Of a stretch of DNA of 64,000 bases, positions 32,889 through 41,052 are shown piece by piece. Numbering within the stretch: position 1 is the stretch's first letter; each line of letters opens with the position of its first letter. The notes beneath the pieces are model-generated. The model was given only the letters and a program-made list of their open reading frames with translations, was not told the DNA's origin and ran no database searches. The stretch comes from an uncultured Aquimarina sp. (lineage in GTDB: Bacteria > Bacteroidota > Bacteroidia > Flavobacteriales > Flavobacteriaceae), in NCBI RefSeq assembly GCF_947492965.1, contig NZ_CANLOZ010000004.1:1-64000 (forward strand), written 5' to 3'. Position numbers and translations under genes: made by a program.

Positions 32889-33194
32889 ATGATAGGACCT
32901 TGGCAAGCTCTTCTTTTGTTATTTTTTATATTTCCATTGTACTTGGTTTTTTATAAAAGGAATGAACCAGAGCATCAAATCCCTTTATTTGTAAAAATAC
33001 TATTAATTTTTCCTTCAATTACCTGGGTTGGACTAATAATTAGTCTTTATATCATTTACAGGAAAAAGGGAGAAGGCGAATTTAAAAAACACAAGTTTAA
33101 TAAATCCGCTAGGAGTTTCGGTAGGTTTTTATTGATTTTCAGTATTACTTGTGTGTCATTACTAATTATTTATAATTTGGTTAAAGTTCAATAA
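32889..33194 (+). CDS. Small membrane protein with three predicted helices
   Basis: The protein has 101 residues with helices at about 4-21, 31-55 and 80-97, and a basic loop (YRKKGEGEFKKHKFNKSARS). It ends in KVQ with 3' sequence AAAGTTCAATAAG, nearly identical to the end of the gene at 36118. No family recognised. Confidence 0.65.
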   Translation: MIGPWQALLLLFFIFPLYLVFYKRNEPEHQIPLFVKILLIFPSITWVGLIISLYIIYRKKGEGEFKKHKFNKSARSFGRFLLIFSITCVSLLIIYNLVKVQ

Positions 33195-33198
33195 GTAA

Positions 33199-33774
33199 AT
33201 GATAAAAAACCACTTGTTGATAACGGATTCTTATGTAGATTATCATAAATTTTCATCATGGTTAAGCGATTGCTATGATCTTGAAATCATCTCAATAGCT
33301 GAAATAGTTAGATTAGAACTTAGAAGCAAAAGTTTGATTGGGAGTAAAATGCTTTCTTATATCGAAAATGGTGAATTGATACCTAATAACTTATTGTTTG
33401 AATTGATTGAAAAAAAGATGTCTTCACAAAGTGAAGACTTTTTAATGTTAGGTTTTCCTAGAACTTTAGAGCAATTTAGTTTGTTAATTGATTTTTTCAA
33501 TAGTTCAAATATCTCCGTTGAATGTGCTTGGTATCTAAAGGTTATTAATATAGATTATTTAGCTTCATTAGAACATAACAGAAATAAAGCTACCAATCAG
33601 AAATTTGGTATTACCGAAAAGTCTATAAAAGATAAAATGTTATCTTACTCTAACACTCTTTCCGATATAGCAAATCAATTAAAAAAACGATTAAAGGTTA
33701 GAGTTTATGAGATTGATTATGAAAAAGGAAAGCCAAGAGAGAAGGATTTTGTTGATTTTGTGAAAAACGTATGA
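33199..33774 (+). CDS. Adenylate-kinase-like protein lacking the P-loop
   Basis: The protein has 191 residues. The stretch SKSLIGSKMLSYIENGELIP, then LLFELIEKKMS and LMLGFPRTLEQF (GFPRT at 85-89) matches the NMP-binding and core segments of adenylate kinases (compare GKxxMDxGxLVPDE and DGFPRT). The N-terminal GxPGxGKGT Walker A is replaced by ITDSYVDYHKF, with no glycines or lysine to bind phosphate. It is therefore unlikely to be an active kinase and may be a nucleotide sensor or a repurposed paralog. It starts 5 bp after the previous gene, so the two are probably coupled. Confidence 0.65.
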   Translation: MIKNHLLITDSYVDYHKFSSWLSDCYDLEIISIAEIVRLELRSKSLIGSKMLSYIENGELIPNNLLFELIEKKMSSQSEDFLMLGFPRTLEQFSLLIDFFNSSNISVECAWYLKVINIDYLASLEHNRNKATNQKFGITEKSIKDKMLSYSNTLSDIANQLKKRLKVRVYEIDYEKGKPREKDFVDFVKNV

Positions 33775-33824
33775 GGTATGTTTGTAATATTAAGTTCAAT
33801 AAACCATAGTAAAGCCAGAATCTT

Positions 33825-34041
33825 ATGCAATTCGAAATTAAGAGAACAATAACAAATGAATTTTCTGAGGAGAATTTGAATAGTCTGGAGGATTTTATTA
33901 TGGATGACTTATTTCTAAGAGTATTACAGTAAAATTAAAGAATGGTGGTATGTCCCTATTATTTTCATTATTATTGGTCTGTCAATTTTAGCTCATTTTT
34001 TAAATAGATTATATAAAACAGAAGATCAAAATAAACGATGA
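33825..34041 (+). pseudogene. Frameshifted small membrane protein gene
   Basis: The frame from ATG 33825 encodes MQFEIKRTITNEFSEENLNS and on, and stops at 33930. The other frame continues without a stop from 33919 (EYYSKIKEWWYVPIIFIIIG) to a TGA at 34039-34041. That TGA overlaps the ATG of the next gene as ATGA, a coupling typical of intact operons. One base shift between 33919 and 33930 would join the two into an acidic-tail, single-helix protein of about 71 residues. It may be a decayed gene or a sequencing error. Confidence 0.5.
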
Positions 34042-34280
34042 TTAATATTAAAACCAGAGAAGAGTTTATAATTTTTTTGAAGGAACTTCTAGAAGAATAT
34101 AAAGAACATCCAGAGAACTGGGAAAATAAAAATATTAAAGACTTCTTCGAAGCCATGATCATATATTCAGACTCTGTTCAACAATATTATAAAAATACAA
34201 ATCAGTTTATTAATGCAGATGAAGCCCAATGGAAAGTCTTTGCTGATATAATCAAAGGAGCTTCTATTTATGAAATATAA
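34038..34280 (+). CDS. DUF7660-like small protein
   Basis: The protein has 80 residues. The pattern EEFIIFLKELLEEYKEHPENWENKNIKDFFEAM, then WKVFADIIKGASIYE fits DUF7660, a family of small acidic proteins, some of which sit beside polymorphic toxins as putative immunity proteins. No toxin is adjacent here. It overlaps the stop of the frameshifted gene by 3 bp. It is followed by the recurrent motif AAGTTTAATAAAACGATATA. Confidence 0.65.
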   Translation: MINIKTREEFIIFLKELLEEYKEHPENWENKNIKDFFEAMIIYSDSVQQYYKNTNQFINADEAQWKVFADIIKGASIYEI

Positions 34281-34346
34281 AAGTTTAATAAAACGATATA
34301 AATACAACTCTTTATATAACAGTTAAAAACTCAGTTACTAGATAAA

Positions 34347-35009
34347 ATGAATCAGTTTTACATAAGGGTTTGTGGAGTGTTTGGAATCATAGGAGGATTG
34401 ATTTTATTTGCTGGAGATATGCTTCTGTATTATGACCCAATTAGTATGAGCCTAAAACGAAATATGGGTAATGCTTCTGATTTAAGAATCATTGCAAGTG
34501 GTGTATGCGCTTTATTTGCGACGTGGTTTTATATGATTGGATTAGTTCAGATTTATGTTGCTTTTAAACCAACTAAACCCATTTATAAAACAGGGGTTCT
34601 GATTTTTTTTGGGTGTGTCTTAATAGCATTTGGAATAGTTCATGGAGCTTTTCTAGCAATTGCAACCACTTCAAAATTAGCGATTGAGCATCATCTTGAT
34701 TTAAAACAAGCCGCACTGCTTTCGGAAAGAATAAACGAAATAATGAGATTAATCGTTTATCCTTTTGTTGCGGTTTTGTCTTTTCTATTTATTTATCCAG
34801 TTTGGAAAAGGAGAACTTTATATCCAAGATGGATACTATTCTTTTTTCCGCTTATTCCATTTTTAGTAGAAGACCTAGTCACTAAATATTTACCAAACCA
34901 TGTTTGGATTATAGTCAAAGGTGGGTATTTAAACATAATATTAATAATATTTTTTATTGCATCTAGTATAGCTTTATGGAATATCGAGAAGTTTAAATCA
35001 AAAGCTTAA
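34347..35009 (+). CDS. Six-helix membrane protein, possibly DUF6796
   Basis: The protein has 220 residues with about six membrane helices (for example VCGVFGIIGGLILFAGDMLLYY, ATWFYMIGLVQIYVAF, IFFGCVLIAFGIVHGAFLAI). The GGLILFAGDMLLY start resembles a Bacteroidota membrane family that I recall as DUF6796; this assignment is uncertain. Function unknown. Confidence 0.6.
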   Translation: MNQFYIRVCGVFGIIGGLILFAGDMLLYYDPISMSLKRNMGNASDLRIIASGVCALFATWFYMIGLVQIYVAFKPTKPIYKTGVLIFFGCVLIAFGIVHGAFLAIATTSKLAIEHHLDLKQAALLSERINEIMRLIVYPFVAVLSFLFIYPVWKRRTLYPRWILFFFPLIPFLVEDLVTKYLPNHVWIIVKGGYLNIILIIFFIASSIALWNIEKFKSKA

Positions 35010-35024
35010 TACAACGATAATAAT

Positions 35025-35252
35025 ATGAAATCGGAAAAAGAAATAAAATCACTTTTGGAAAAAGTGGATAATTTGATAAGGCGTATACAAGTTCTTAAAA
35101 ACCCTCCTGATGATTATAAAATGGAAAATTTCCAATACCGAGTTCTATTATCTCAAAGAGACCTTTATAGATATTTATTAGGCGATAGAGGGTACGAATT
35201 CGATGAATATTACGATCACTTTTTACAAAATTTGGATGCTCTTGAAAATTAG
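35025..35252 (+). CDS. Small helical protein of unknown function
   Basis: The 75-residue charged helical protein has no membrane segment (KEIKSLLEKVDNLIRRIQVL at the start). It starts 16 bp after the previous stop, across the motif AAAGCTTAATACAACGATAA. Not recognised. Confidence 0.55.
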   Translation: MKSEKEIKSLLEKVDNLIRRIQVLKNPPDDYKMENFQYRVLLSQRDLYRYLLGDRGYEFDEYYDHFLQNLDALEN

Positions 35253-35299
35253 TCCAAGGGTATGTGAAGTATTATGAAATAATAAATACAGTAAACTAA

Positions 35300-36058
35300 A
35301 TGACTCAAAATATAAATATGGCTGTCTTAATTGATGGTGATAATATTCCTTCAGCGAATGTTAAGGAAATGATGGAAGAAATTACTAAATACGGAAATCC
35401 AACGATTAAAAGGATTTATGGTGATTGGACAAGACCTGGATTGACAAAATGGAAAAACCTGCTGTTGGAAAATGCAATTACTCCAGTTCAACAATACGGA
35501 TACACAACTGGGAAAAATGCAACTGACTCTGCAATGATTATTGATGCTATGGACATTTTATATAGCGGAAAAGTCGAAGGGTTTTGTCTAGTCTCAAGCG
35601 ATAGCGATTTTACTCGATTAGCTACTAGATTAAGAGAGGCAGGGATGTTAGTTATTGGAATTGGAGAAAAAAAGACTCCAAGTCCATTTATTGTTGCTTG
35701 TGATAAGTTTGTTTACATAGAAATCTTGAGAAAACAAACTGAAGATAAAGCTGAGTCCAAGGAAACAGATAACGCTATTGTAGATAAAATTACCAATAAA
35801 GAGATCAACCTCATTTCTTCTTCAATTAACGATTTATCAGATGAAGATGGGTGGGCTTTTCTGGGAGATGTAGGAAGTTTGATTCAGAAAAAACGCCCAA
35901 ATTTTGACTCAAGGAATTATGGTTTTGAAAAACTTACGCCACTTATTAAATCGATTAAAAAATTTGAAATAGAACAGCGTGAAAATCCAAAAGGTCGAAG
36001 TAAATTGATTTACGTTAAAATTAAAGAACAGAAGACAGCAAAAAGTAAGAAAATATAA
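35300..36058 (+). CDS. NYN domain and LOTUS/OST-HTH domain protein
   Basis: The protein has 252 residues. The N-terminal NYN (PIN-like) nuclease domain has acidic motifs VLIDGDNIPSANV, GKNATDSAMIIDAMD and LVSSDSDFTRLATRLREAG. The C-terminal OST-HTH/LOTUS domain at about 170-245 has DEDGWAFLGDVGSLIQKKRPNFD. This architecture resembles LabA/YaiL-type and MARF1-like putative RNases that bind RNA through LOTUS. It is a frequent stand-alone accessory gene in Bacteroidota, with a possible link to RNA degradation or defence; target unknown. Confidence 0.9.
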   Translation: MTQNINMAVLIDGDNIPSANVKEMMEEITKYGNPTIKRIYGDWTRPGLTKWKNLLLENAITPVQQYGYTTGKNATDSAMIIDAMDILYSGKVEGFCLVSSDSDFTRLATRLREAGMLVIGIGEKKTPSPFIVACDKFVYIEILRKQTEDKAESKETDNAIVDKITNKEINLISSSINDLSDEDGWAFLGDVGSLIQKKRPNFDSRNYGFEKLTPLIKSIKKFEIEQRENPKGRSKLIYVKIKEQKTAKSKKI

Positions 36059-36117
36059 CCATTTTTTGAAGTAAAACACTTTTAACCCAAACAACAAATT
36101 GAAAGTTTAAATAGTTC

Positions 36118-36333
36118 ATGCGAATAATATTTTGGATTCTTTATGTTTTGACAATAGCTGGGTTAATTATTTCTTTGATAATGATCGCAGCTGGTAATAG
36201 ACCTTGCTCTGGTGATGGTTGTATGATTCAGTTTTTATACATTATCGGGACACCACTTTTGGTAATTTTTTTGATATTATTTTTCTTAATGACAAGAACG
36301 ATTATAAAACAATGGAAAGCTAAAGTTCAATAA
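36118..36333 (+). CDS. Small two-helix membrane protein
   Basis: The protein has 71 residues with helices at about 3-25 and 39-61, and a Cys-containing loop (GNRPCSGDGCMIQ) between them. It ends KAKVQ, with the same TAAAGTTCAATAA end as the gene at 32889, and the next gene starts 4 bp later. Not recognised. Confidence 0.6.
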   Translation: MRIIFWILYVLTIAGLIISLIMIAAGNRPCSGDGCMIQFLYIIGTPLLVIFLILFFLMTRTIIKQWKAKVQ

Positions 36334-36337
36334 AATA

Positions 36338-36673
36338 ATGACAATTCCTAAAAAAGGTTTTAGACTAATTACTGTAAACGGTGTTAAGTATCGATGGTTA
36401 ATTCGTAAAAAGGCAACTTACAGTCAAGTTGACTATGGTATTGGTTTTTTACATGTTGCAGTAGATTTAAATGAAAATCCAGGTACAACGCTTGTTATTT
36501 TTTCGAACCATAAACATCCTAATGACTTTGCCACTGAAAAAATAATTCCTATTACTCCTGTTATAGTTTCAACTTGGATTTTGGAAGCAATAAATCTCGG
36601 ATGGCAACCAAATACTAAAGGTTCGCAATTTTTGGTAAATATTGATGAAAATAATACTATGATTACAGTATAA
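36338..36673 (+). CDS. Conserved hypothetical protein (WxPxxKGxxF tail)
   Basis: The protein has 111 residues and is beta-rich: an N-terminal GVKYRWLIRKKA strand pair, a central LVIFSNHKHPND and a C-terminal helix-turn AINLGWQPNTKGSQFLV. The GWxPxxKGxxF ending is shared by many small uncharacterised bacterial proteins. It is the last gene of the array, before ssrA repeats. Function unknown. Confidence 0.6.
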   Translation: MTIPKKGFRLITVNGVKYRWLIRKKATYSQVDYGIGFLHVAVDLNENPGTTLVIFSNHKHPNDFATEKIIPITPVIVSTWILEAINLGWQPNTKGSQFLVNIDENNTMITV

Positions 36674-36810
36674 GTAGTTGAGATATTAAGGTTTAACAAA
36701 AGAATAAGCAATATTTTAAAAGTTCCGAAAAAGAACTATTACATATTTACAAAATATATACTAAAAAGGTTTTGAATCTCCAGAAACATTACATTCTGCC
36801 ATAAAGTAGG

Positions 36811-37286
36811 ATTTTAGTGAAGGTGCGGGCCTGTCACGTTTGCCAAATCCCCTGAGAGCATAAAAAAAACCGCCCGTAGGTGGTTTTTGAATGTGGAGTC
36901 GGAGAGGGCTGTAGTGTTAAGAATTGATCCAGTGGATCAATTTAACGCAGGAGCCAGCTGCTGCGTTTTCCGAATCCCCTGAGTGCACAAAAAAACCACC
37001 CGTAGGTGGTTTTTGAATGTGGAGTCGGAGACGATCGAGCGTTAAAAAATTATCCTGTGGATGATTTTAGTGAAGGTGTGGGTCTGCCGCGTTTGCCGAA
37101 TCCCCCGAGTGCACAAAAAAAAACCACCCGAAGGTGGTTTTTGAATGTGGAGTCGGAGACGATCGAGCGTTAAAAAATTATCCTGTGGATGATTTTAGTG
37201 AAGGTGTGGGTCTGCCGCGTTTGCCGAATCCCCCGAGTGCACAAAAAAAAACCACCCGAAGGTGGTTTTTGAATGTGGAGTCGGAG
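36811..37286 (-). repeat. Tandem 126-128 bp repeats of the ssrA 3' end with terminator
   Basis: The last 13 bases of ssrA and its flank (TGTGGAGTCGGAG on the plus strand) occur at 36892, 37018, 37146 and, as the real gene end, 37274. Units 37031-37158 and 37159-37286 appear identical over 128 bp; the two leftward copies are diverged. Each unit contains the terminator hairpin (CCACC/GGTGG with A and T tracts) and a conserved GC-rich block around CCGAATCCCCCGAGTGCAC. ssrA 3' ends are common integration sites, so these may be stacked attachment-site remnants. Confidence 0.85.
37243..37270 (-). terminator. tmRNA terminator
   Basis: On the minus strand AAAAACCACC-TTCG-GGTGGTTTTT followed by further T residues, 4 bases after the mature 3' end of ssrA. 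The same hairpin is present in each tandem repeat unit. Confidence 0.85.
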
Positions 37287-37672
37287 GGATTCGAACCCTC
37301 GTCCAAACAAGTAATACAACAGCTTTCTACACGCTTAGTCCTTGTTTAATTTTCGTCGATAAGAAAGACCAAAGACCGCCAACCTATTGCTTATTCTTAC
37401 TTAAATTTCGAAATTATATCAAGACACTATAATTTCTAGGTTTACTTTTACGATACCTCAAAACCAATCGCCGTAAACCAAGGCTCTTGAGAGGTATCCT
37501 GCTTGTTCGCCTAGCGAACCGAGGCACTATCTTACTATAATTCAGATTATGCAGCTAGGGCGTAGTTATTCTCGCCGTTTAAAAAAGATGAAACATGATA
37601 TTTACGAGCTATATTCCAGCGCTCGACGTGCTTACCACTCCATTAATCTCGCTGTCAAAACCAGTCGACCCC
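37276..37672 (-). ncRNA. ssrA: Transfer-messenger RNA (tmRNA)
   Basis: The RNA is 397 nt on the minus strand. The 5' GGGGTCG pairs with the 3' CGACTCC acceptor strand. The T arm reads GAGGGTTCGAATCCCTC. The tag reading frame lies at 37547-37576 (minus) and encodes GENNYALAA followed by TAA, the usual Bacteroidota tag. The CCA end is not encoded (ACAT follows the acceptor stem). tmRNA rescues ribosomes stalled on broken messages and tags their products for proteolysis. Its 3' end and terminator are repeated downstream. Confidence 0.97.
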
Positions 37673-37812
37673 GATAATTTATATAATGCATTCATTTAAA
37701 GTTAAATTGATCCAATAAACTTCATTTGAATACCAAAATGGTTGGCAAAGATAATCATATTTGTCATATCTTAGCCGCGCTTTTACATAAACAAATTACA
37801 TACCAAAGCTAT

Positions 37813-39021
37813 ATGACTACATTTGGAATCATCAGAGAACGAAAAAACCCGCCAGATCGTCGCGTAGTCTTCTCTCCGCAAGGTCTTAATGACACAATGG
37901 CCAAGTTTCCAGAAGCTTCTTTTAAAGTAGAAAGTTCTGATATTAGAATCTTTTCTGATGAAGCGTATAGATCAGCTGGTTTTGATGTTACAGATGATAT
38001 CAATGATTGCGAAGTATTGTTAGGTGTAAAAGAAGTTCCCATTGATGCATTGATCCCTAATAGAAAGTATTTCTTCTTTTCTCATACCATAAAAAAACAA
38101 CCTTATAATCGTAAATTATTGAAAGCAATTCTGGATAAGAACATAGAATTGTATGATCATGAGGTAGTAGTAAATCAGGGTGGATGGAGATTAATTGGTT
38201 TTGGTAGGTATGCTGGAATCGTTGGTGCTTATAATGGGTTTAGAGCTTTTGGGTTGAAAAATGAAAGTTTTGACCTTCCCAAAGCAGAAACATTACCAGA
38301 TCAAAAAGCGCTTGAAGAAGAACTGTCTAAGATCAAGTTGCCCAATATCAAAATTGTATTGACCGGAAAGGGAAAAGTTGGAGGTGGAGCGAAAGAAATT
38401 TTGGATGCGATGAAAATCAAAGAAGTTTCTGCAGAAGAATATATAGCAAATGATTTTGAAGAACCAGTTTATACGCAAATAGATGTCTTGGATTACAATA
38501 AACGCAAAGACGGAACAGTAATCAGTAAGCAAGATTTTTATGATCATCCACAGGAGTATGTAAGTGATTTTATGAAGTTTGCTAAAGTAAGTGATATATA
38601 CATGGCAGGTCATTTCTTTGGAGATGGAGCTCCTTTTATCTATACTAGAGAAGATGCAAAATCAAAAGATTTTAATATAAAAGTAGTAGCAGATATTTCT
38701 TGTGATATTGATGGACCAGTAGCAACTACTATAAGACCCTCTACAATCGCAGATCCAATTTATGGATATCATGCGCAAAGAGAAGAAGAAATCGATTTTA
38801 AAGATCCTGAAGCTATTGTGGTGATGGCAGTAGATAATTTACCTTGTGAGTTACCAAAAGATGCTAGTGAAGGATTTGGAAACATGTTTTTAGAACATGT
38901 AATACCAGCCTTTTTTAATGATGATAAGGATGGTGTTTTAGAACGAGCGCGTATGACGCAGAATGGTAAATTAACACCTAGATACCAATATTTGCAAGAA
39001 TACGTAGACGGTAAAGAATAA
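37813..39021 (+). CDS. NAD(P)-dependent oxidoreductase of the alanine/saccharopine dehydrogenase type
   Basis: The protein has 402 residues from the ATG at 37813 (MTTFGIIRERKNPPDRRVVF). The open frame extends to a TTG near 37726 but without coding character. The AlaDH/PNT N-terminal domain includes RRVVFSPQ and SHTIKKQPYNRKLL; a Rossmann-like part follows from about residue 165 (KIVLTGKGKVGGGAKEILDAM). Lysine-forming saccharopine dehydrogenase (LYS1) and alanine dehydrogenase share this fold, and the substrate cannot be settled from sequence. pyrF follows 25 bp later on the same strand. Confidence 0.8.
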   Translation: MTTFGIIRERKNPPDRRVVFSPQGLNDTMAKFPEASFKVESSDIRIFSDEAYRSAGFDVTDDINDCEVLLGVKEVPIDALIPNRKYFFFSHTIKKQPYNRKLLKAILDKNIELYDHEVVVNQGGWRLIGFGRYAGIVGAYNGFRAFGLKNESFDLPKAETLPDQKALEEELSKIKLPNIKIVLTGKGKVGGGAKEILDAMKIKEVSAEEYIANDFEEPVYTQIDVLDYNKRKDGTVISKQDFYDHPQEYVSDFMKFAKVSDIYMAGHFFGDGAPFIYTREDAKSKDFNIKVVADISCDIDGPVATTIRPSTIADPIYGYHAQREEEIDFKDPEAIVVMAVDNLPCELPKDASEGFGNMFLEHVIPAFFNDDKDGVLERARMTQNGKLTPRYQYLQEYVDGKE

Positions 39022-39046
39022 ATAAATTAAGCTTAAATAAAAAACA

Positions 39047-39868
39047 ATGACAACTCAAGAACTTGTAGATCAAATCTGGAAAAAGAAATCGTTTCTATGT
39101 ATTGGTCTTGATGTGGACCTTAATAAAATACCTTCATATCTGTTGGAAACAGAAGATCCAATTTTTGAGTTTAACAAGAAGATTATAGACGCCACACATC
39201 ATTTGGCAGTAGCATATAAGCCAAATACCGCTTTTTATGAGGCTTATGGGTTAAAAGGTTGGAAATCTTTAGAAAAAACGATTCAATATTTAAATACGAA
39301 TCATCCCGAGATTTTTACGATTGCAGATGCAAAACGAGGAGATATTGGAAATACAAGTGCTATGTATGCCAAAGCGTTTTTTGAAGATTTGGCATTTGAT
39401 TCTGTTACCGTCGCTCCGTATATGGGAAAGGATTCAATAGAACCATTTTTGTCGTTTAAAGGAAAGCATACGATTATGCTGGCATTAACGTCTAATCAAG
39501 GAGCATTTGATTTTCAGACAAAAACAATAGGAGGAATTGAATTGTATAAAAAAGTACTGGAAACTTCTAAAGAATGGCAAAATTCTAAGAACTTGATGTA
39601 TGTGGTTGGAGCAACCAAAGCCGAGTTTATCGGAGAAATAAGAAAAATTGTTCCTGATAGTTTTTTATTAGTACCTGGTGTAGGAGCACAAGGAGGAAAT
39701 TTGCAAGATGTGTGTAAATATGGAATTAATGATCAGATTGGATTATTAATTAATTCATCGAGAGGTATTATTTACGCTTCTAAAGAGTCAGATTTTGATG
39801 TAGTTGCGGCAGAAAAAGCAAAAGAACTACAACAGCAAATGGAAGAAATACTAAAGGCTCAATCTTAA
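39047..39868 (+). CDS. pyrF: Orotidine 5'-phosphate decarboxylase
   Basis: The 273-residue, longer type of the enzyme catalyses the last step of UMP synthesis. Signatures: [49 protein letters not shown] (catalytic Asp-Lys-Asp), [26 protein letters not shown] and [10 protein letters not shown]. It probably shares a transcript with the preceding dehydrogenase. Confidence 0.96.
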   Translation: MTTQELVDQIWKKKSFLCIGLDVDLNKIPSYLLETEDPIFEFNKKIIDATHHLAVAYKPNTAFYEAYGLKGWKSLEKTIQYLNTNHPEIFTIADAKRGDIGNTSAMYAKAFFEDLAFDSVTVAPYMGKDSIEPFLSFKGKHTIMLALTSNQGAFDFQTKTIGGIELYKKVLETSKEWQNSKNLMYVVGATKAEFIGEIRKIVPDSFLLVPGVGAQGGNLQDVCKYGINDQIGLLINSSRGIIYASKESDFDVVAAEKAKELQQQMEEILKAQS

Positions 39869-39923
39869 AAAAGGAAATTAAACCTAAATTCAATTTTCTT
39901 TTCTAATTACATTTTAAAATCGA

Positions 39924-40040
39924 TTAACGTCTATTGGCTTTAAACACTTGTTTTGCATAACCGATAAGTCCGTATGCAATGAAAAATACAAAAAATGCTA
40001 AGCAACAATAGATGATAATGTTGAGTATTATTGAATTCAT
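39924..40040 (-). CDS. Small single-pass membrane protein (38 residues)
   Basis: The ORF (MNSIILNIIIYCCLAFFVFF and on) has one long hydrophobic helix and a basic C-terminal tail (AKQVFKANRR), which fits a small inner membrane protein. It lies alone between pyrF and the BtuF-like gene and is otherwise unsupported. Confidence 0.45.
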   Translation of the reverse strand: MNSIILNIIIYCCLAFFVFFIAYGLIGYAKQVFKANRR

Positions 40041-40180
40041 AGCCCCAAATATTTAAATTAAAACTCTTTCTTACAATTTACTTATTTTTTGTAGGAATTC
40101 CTAATTTAAAAACCTGTTAGTTAAATGTTTGTGATTTTTTTTAAGACAGTGTTTTGTGGGAAATGGCTAAGTAGATAACC

Positions 40181-40963
40181 ATGATTTATAAAGATCAATT
40201 ACATAGGAATATCGAACTGTTAAATACACCCAAAAGAATAATTTCTTTGGTTCCTTCGCAAACCGAACTATTAGTAGCATTAGGATTAGAGGATTGTATA
40301 GTAGGTGTTACAAAGTTCTGTGTGCATCCAATACATATTAGAAAAGACAAATCTGTAGTAGGAGGCACGAAAAATATTCATTTGGATAAAATTGAAGAAT
40401 TAAATCCTGACATTATTCTTTGTAATAAAGAAGAAAACACTAAGGAAATTGTTGAATCGTTAGAAACAAAACATCCAGTTCATGTATCCGATATTAGTAC
40501 TATGGATGAAGCGATAGAACTCATTTATCAATACGGGGATATCTTTAATACTCAAGAAGCAGCCAAGCTTTTAGTTTCTAAGATTCTTGAAGAGCAAAAG
40601 GATTTTTTAGAATTTATTAAGTACAAAAAGCAGAAAAAAGTTGCTTATTTTATTTGGAGAAAACCTTGGATGGTAGCTGGAAAAGGAACATTTATTCATC
40701 ATTTACTGGAGTTGAATGGATTTATCAATGTCTATGGAAACGAAGAAAGATATCCTGAAATATCAGAAGAGGAATTAACATCTATAGAAAATATTGATTT
40801 GATTTTATTATCATCAGAACCTTTTCCTTTTTCTGAAAATCATAAACAAGAAGTGGAAAAAATGATACCAGATGTCAAAGTTGTATTGGTAGATGGAGAA
40901 TATTTTTCGTGGTATGGATCAAGACTTGCGTTAGCTTTTAAGTATTTTAAAAGCCTCCATTGA
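40181..40963 (+). CDS. BtuF-like helical-backbone metal/cobalamin-binding protein without signal peptide
   Basis: The 260-residue protein has the class III substrate-binding fold: RIISLVPSQTELLVALGLEDCIVGVTKFC, IHLDKIEELNPDIILC, a linking helix at about 115-140, and a second lobe with VAYFIWRKPWMVAGKGTF. Members usually bind cobalamin, haem or siderophores in the periplasm for ABC import. Here no signal peptide or lipobox precedes the domain, so it would be cytoplasmic unless the start is wrong. No ABC transporter genes are adjacent. Confidence 0.8.
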   Translation: MIYKDQLHRNIELLNTPKRIISLVPSQTELLVALGLEDCIVGVTKFCVHPIHIRKDKSVVGGTKNIHLDKIEELNPDIILCNKEENTKEIVESLETKHPVHVSDISTMDEAIELIYQYGDIFNTQEAAKLLVSKILEEQKDFLEFIKYKKQKKVAYFIWRKPWMVAGKGTFIHHLLELNGFINVYGNEERYPEISEEELTSIENIDLILLSSEPFPFSENHKQEVEKMIPDVKVVLVDGEYFSWYGSRLALAFKYFKSLH

Positions 40964-41052
40964 TCAATAATTCTTGAACAATCTATTAAATACTGTTAAT
41001 ACTCTGCAAATAGTGACTAATAAGTACTTATCTTTACATCTTCAGTTAGTAT

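Noticed and set aside
36764..36904. tRNA-like element within the leftmost ssrA repeat
   Set aside because: The shared bases cover only the acceptor end and terminator; no D, anticodon or T arm can be folded.
37134..37349. ORF of 71 codons across the ssrA repeats, with a peptide containing VDDFSEGVGLPRLP
   Set aside because: It translates repeat units, the terminator and the antisense of the tmRNA 3' end. Peptides of this kind are a common false call beside tRNA or tmRNA genes.
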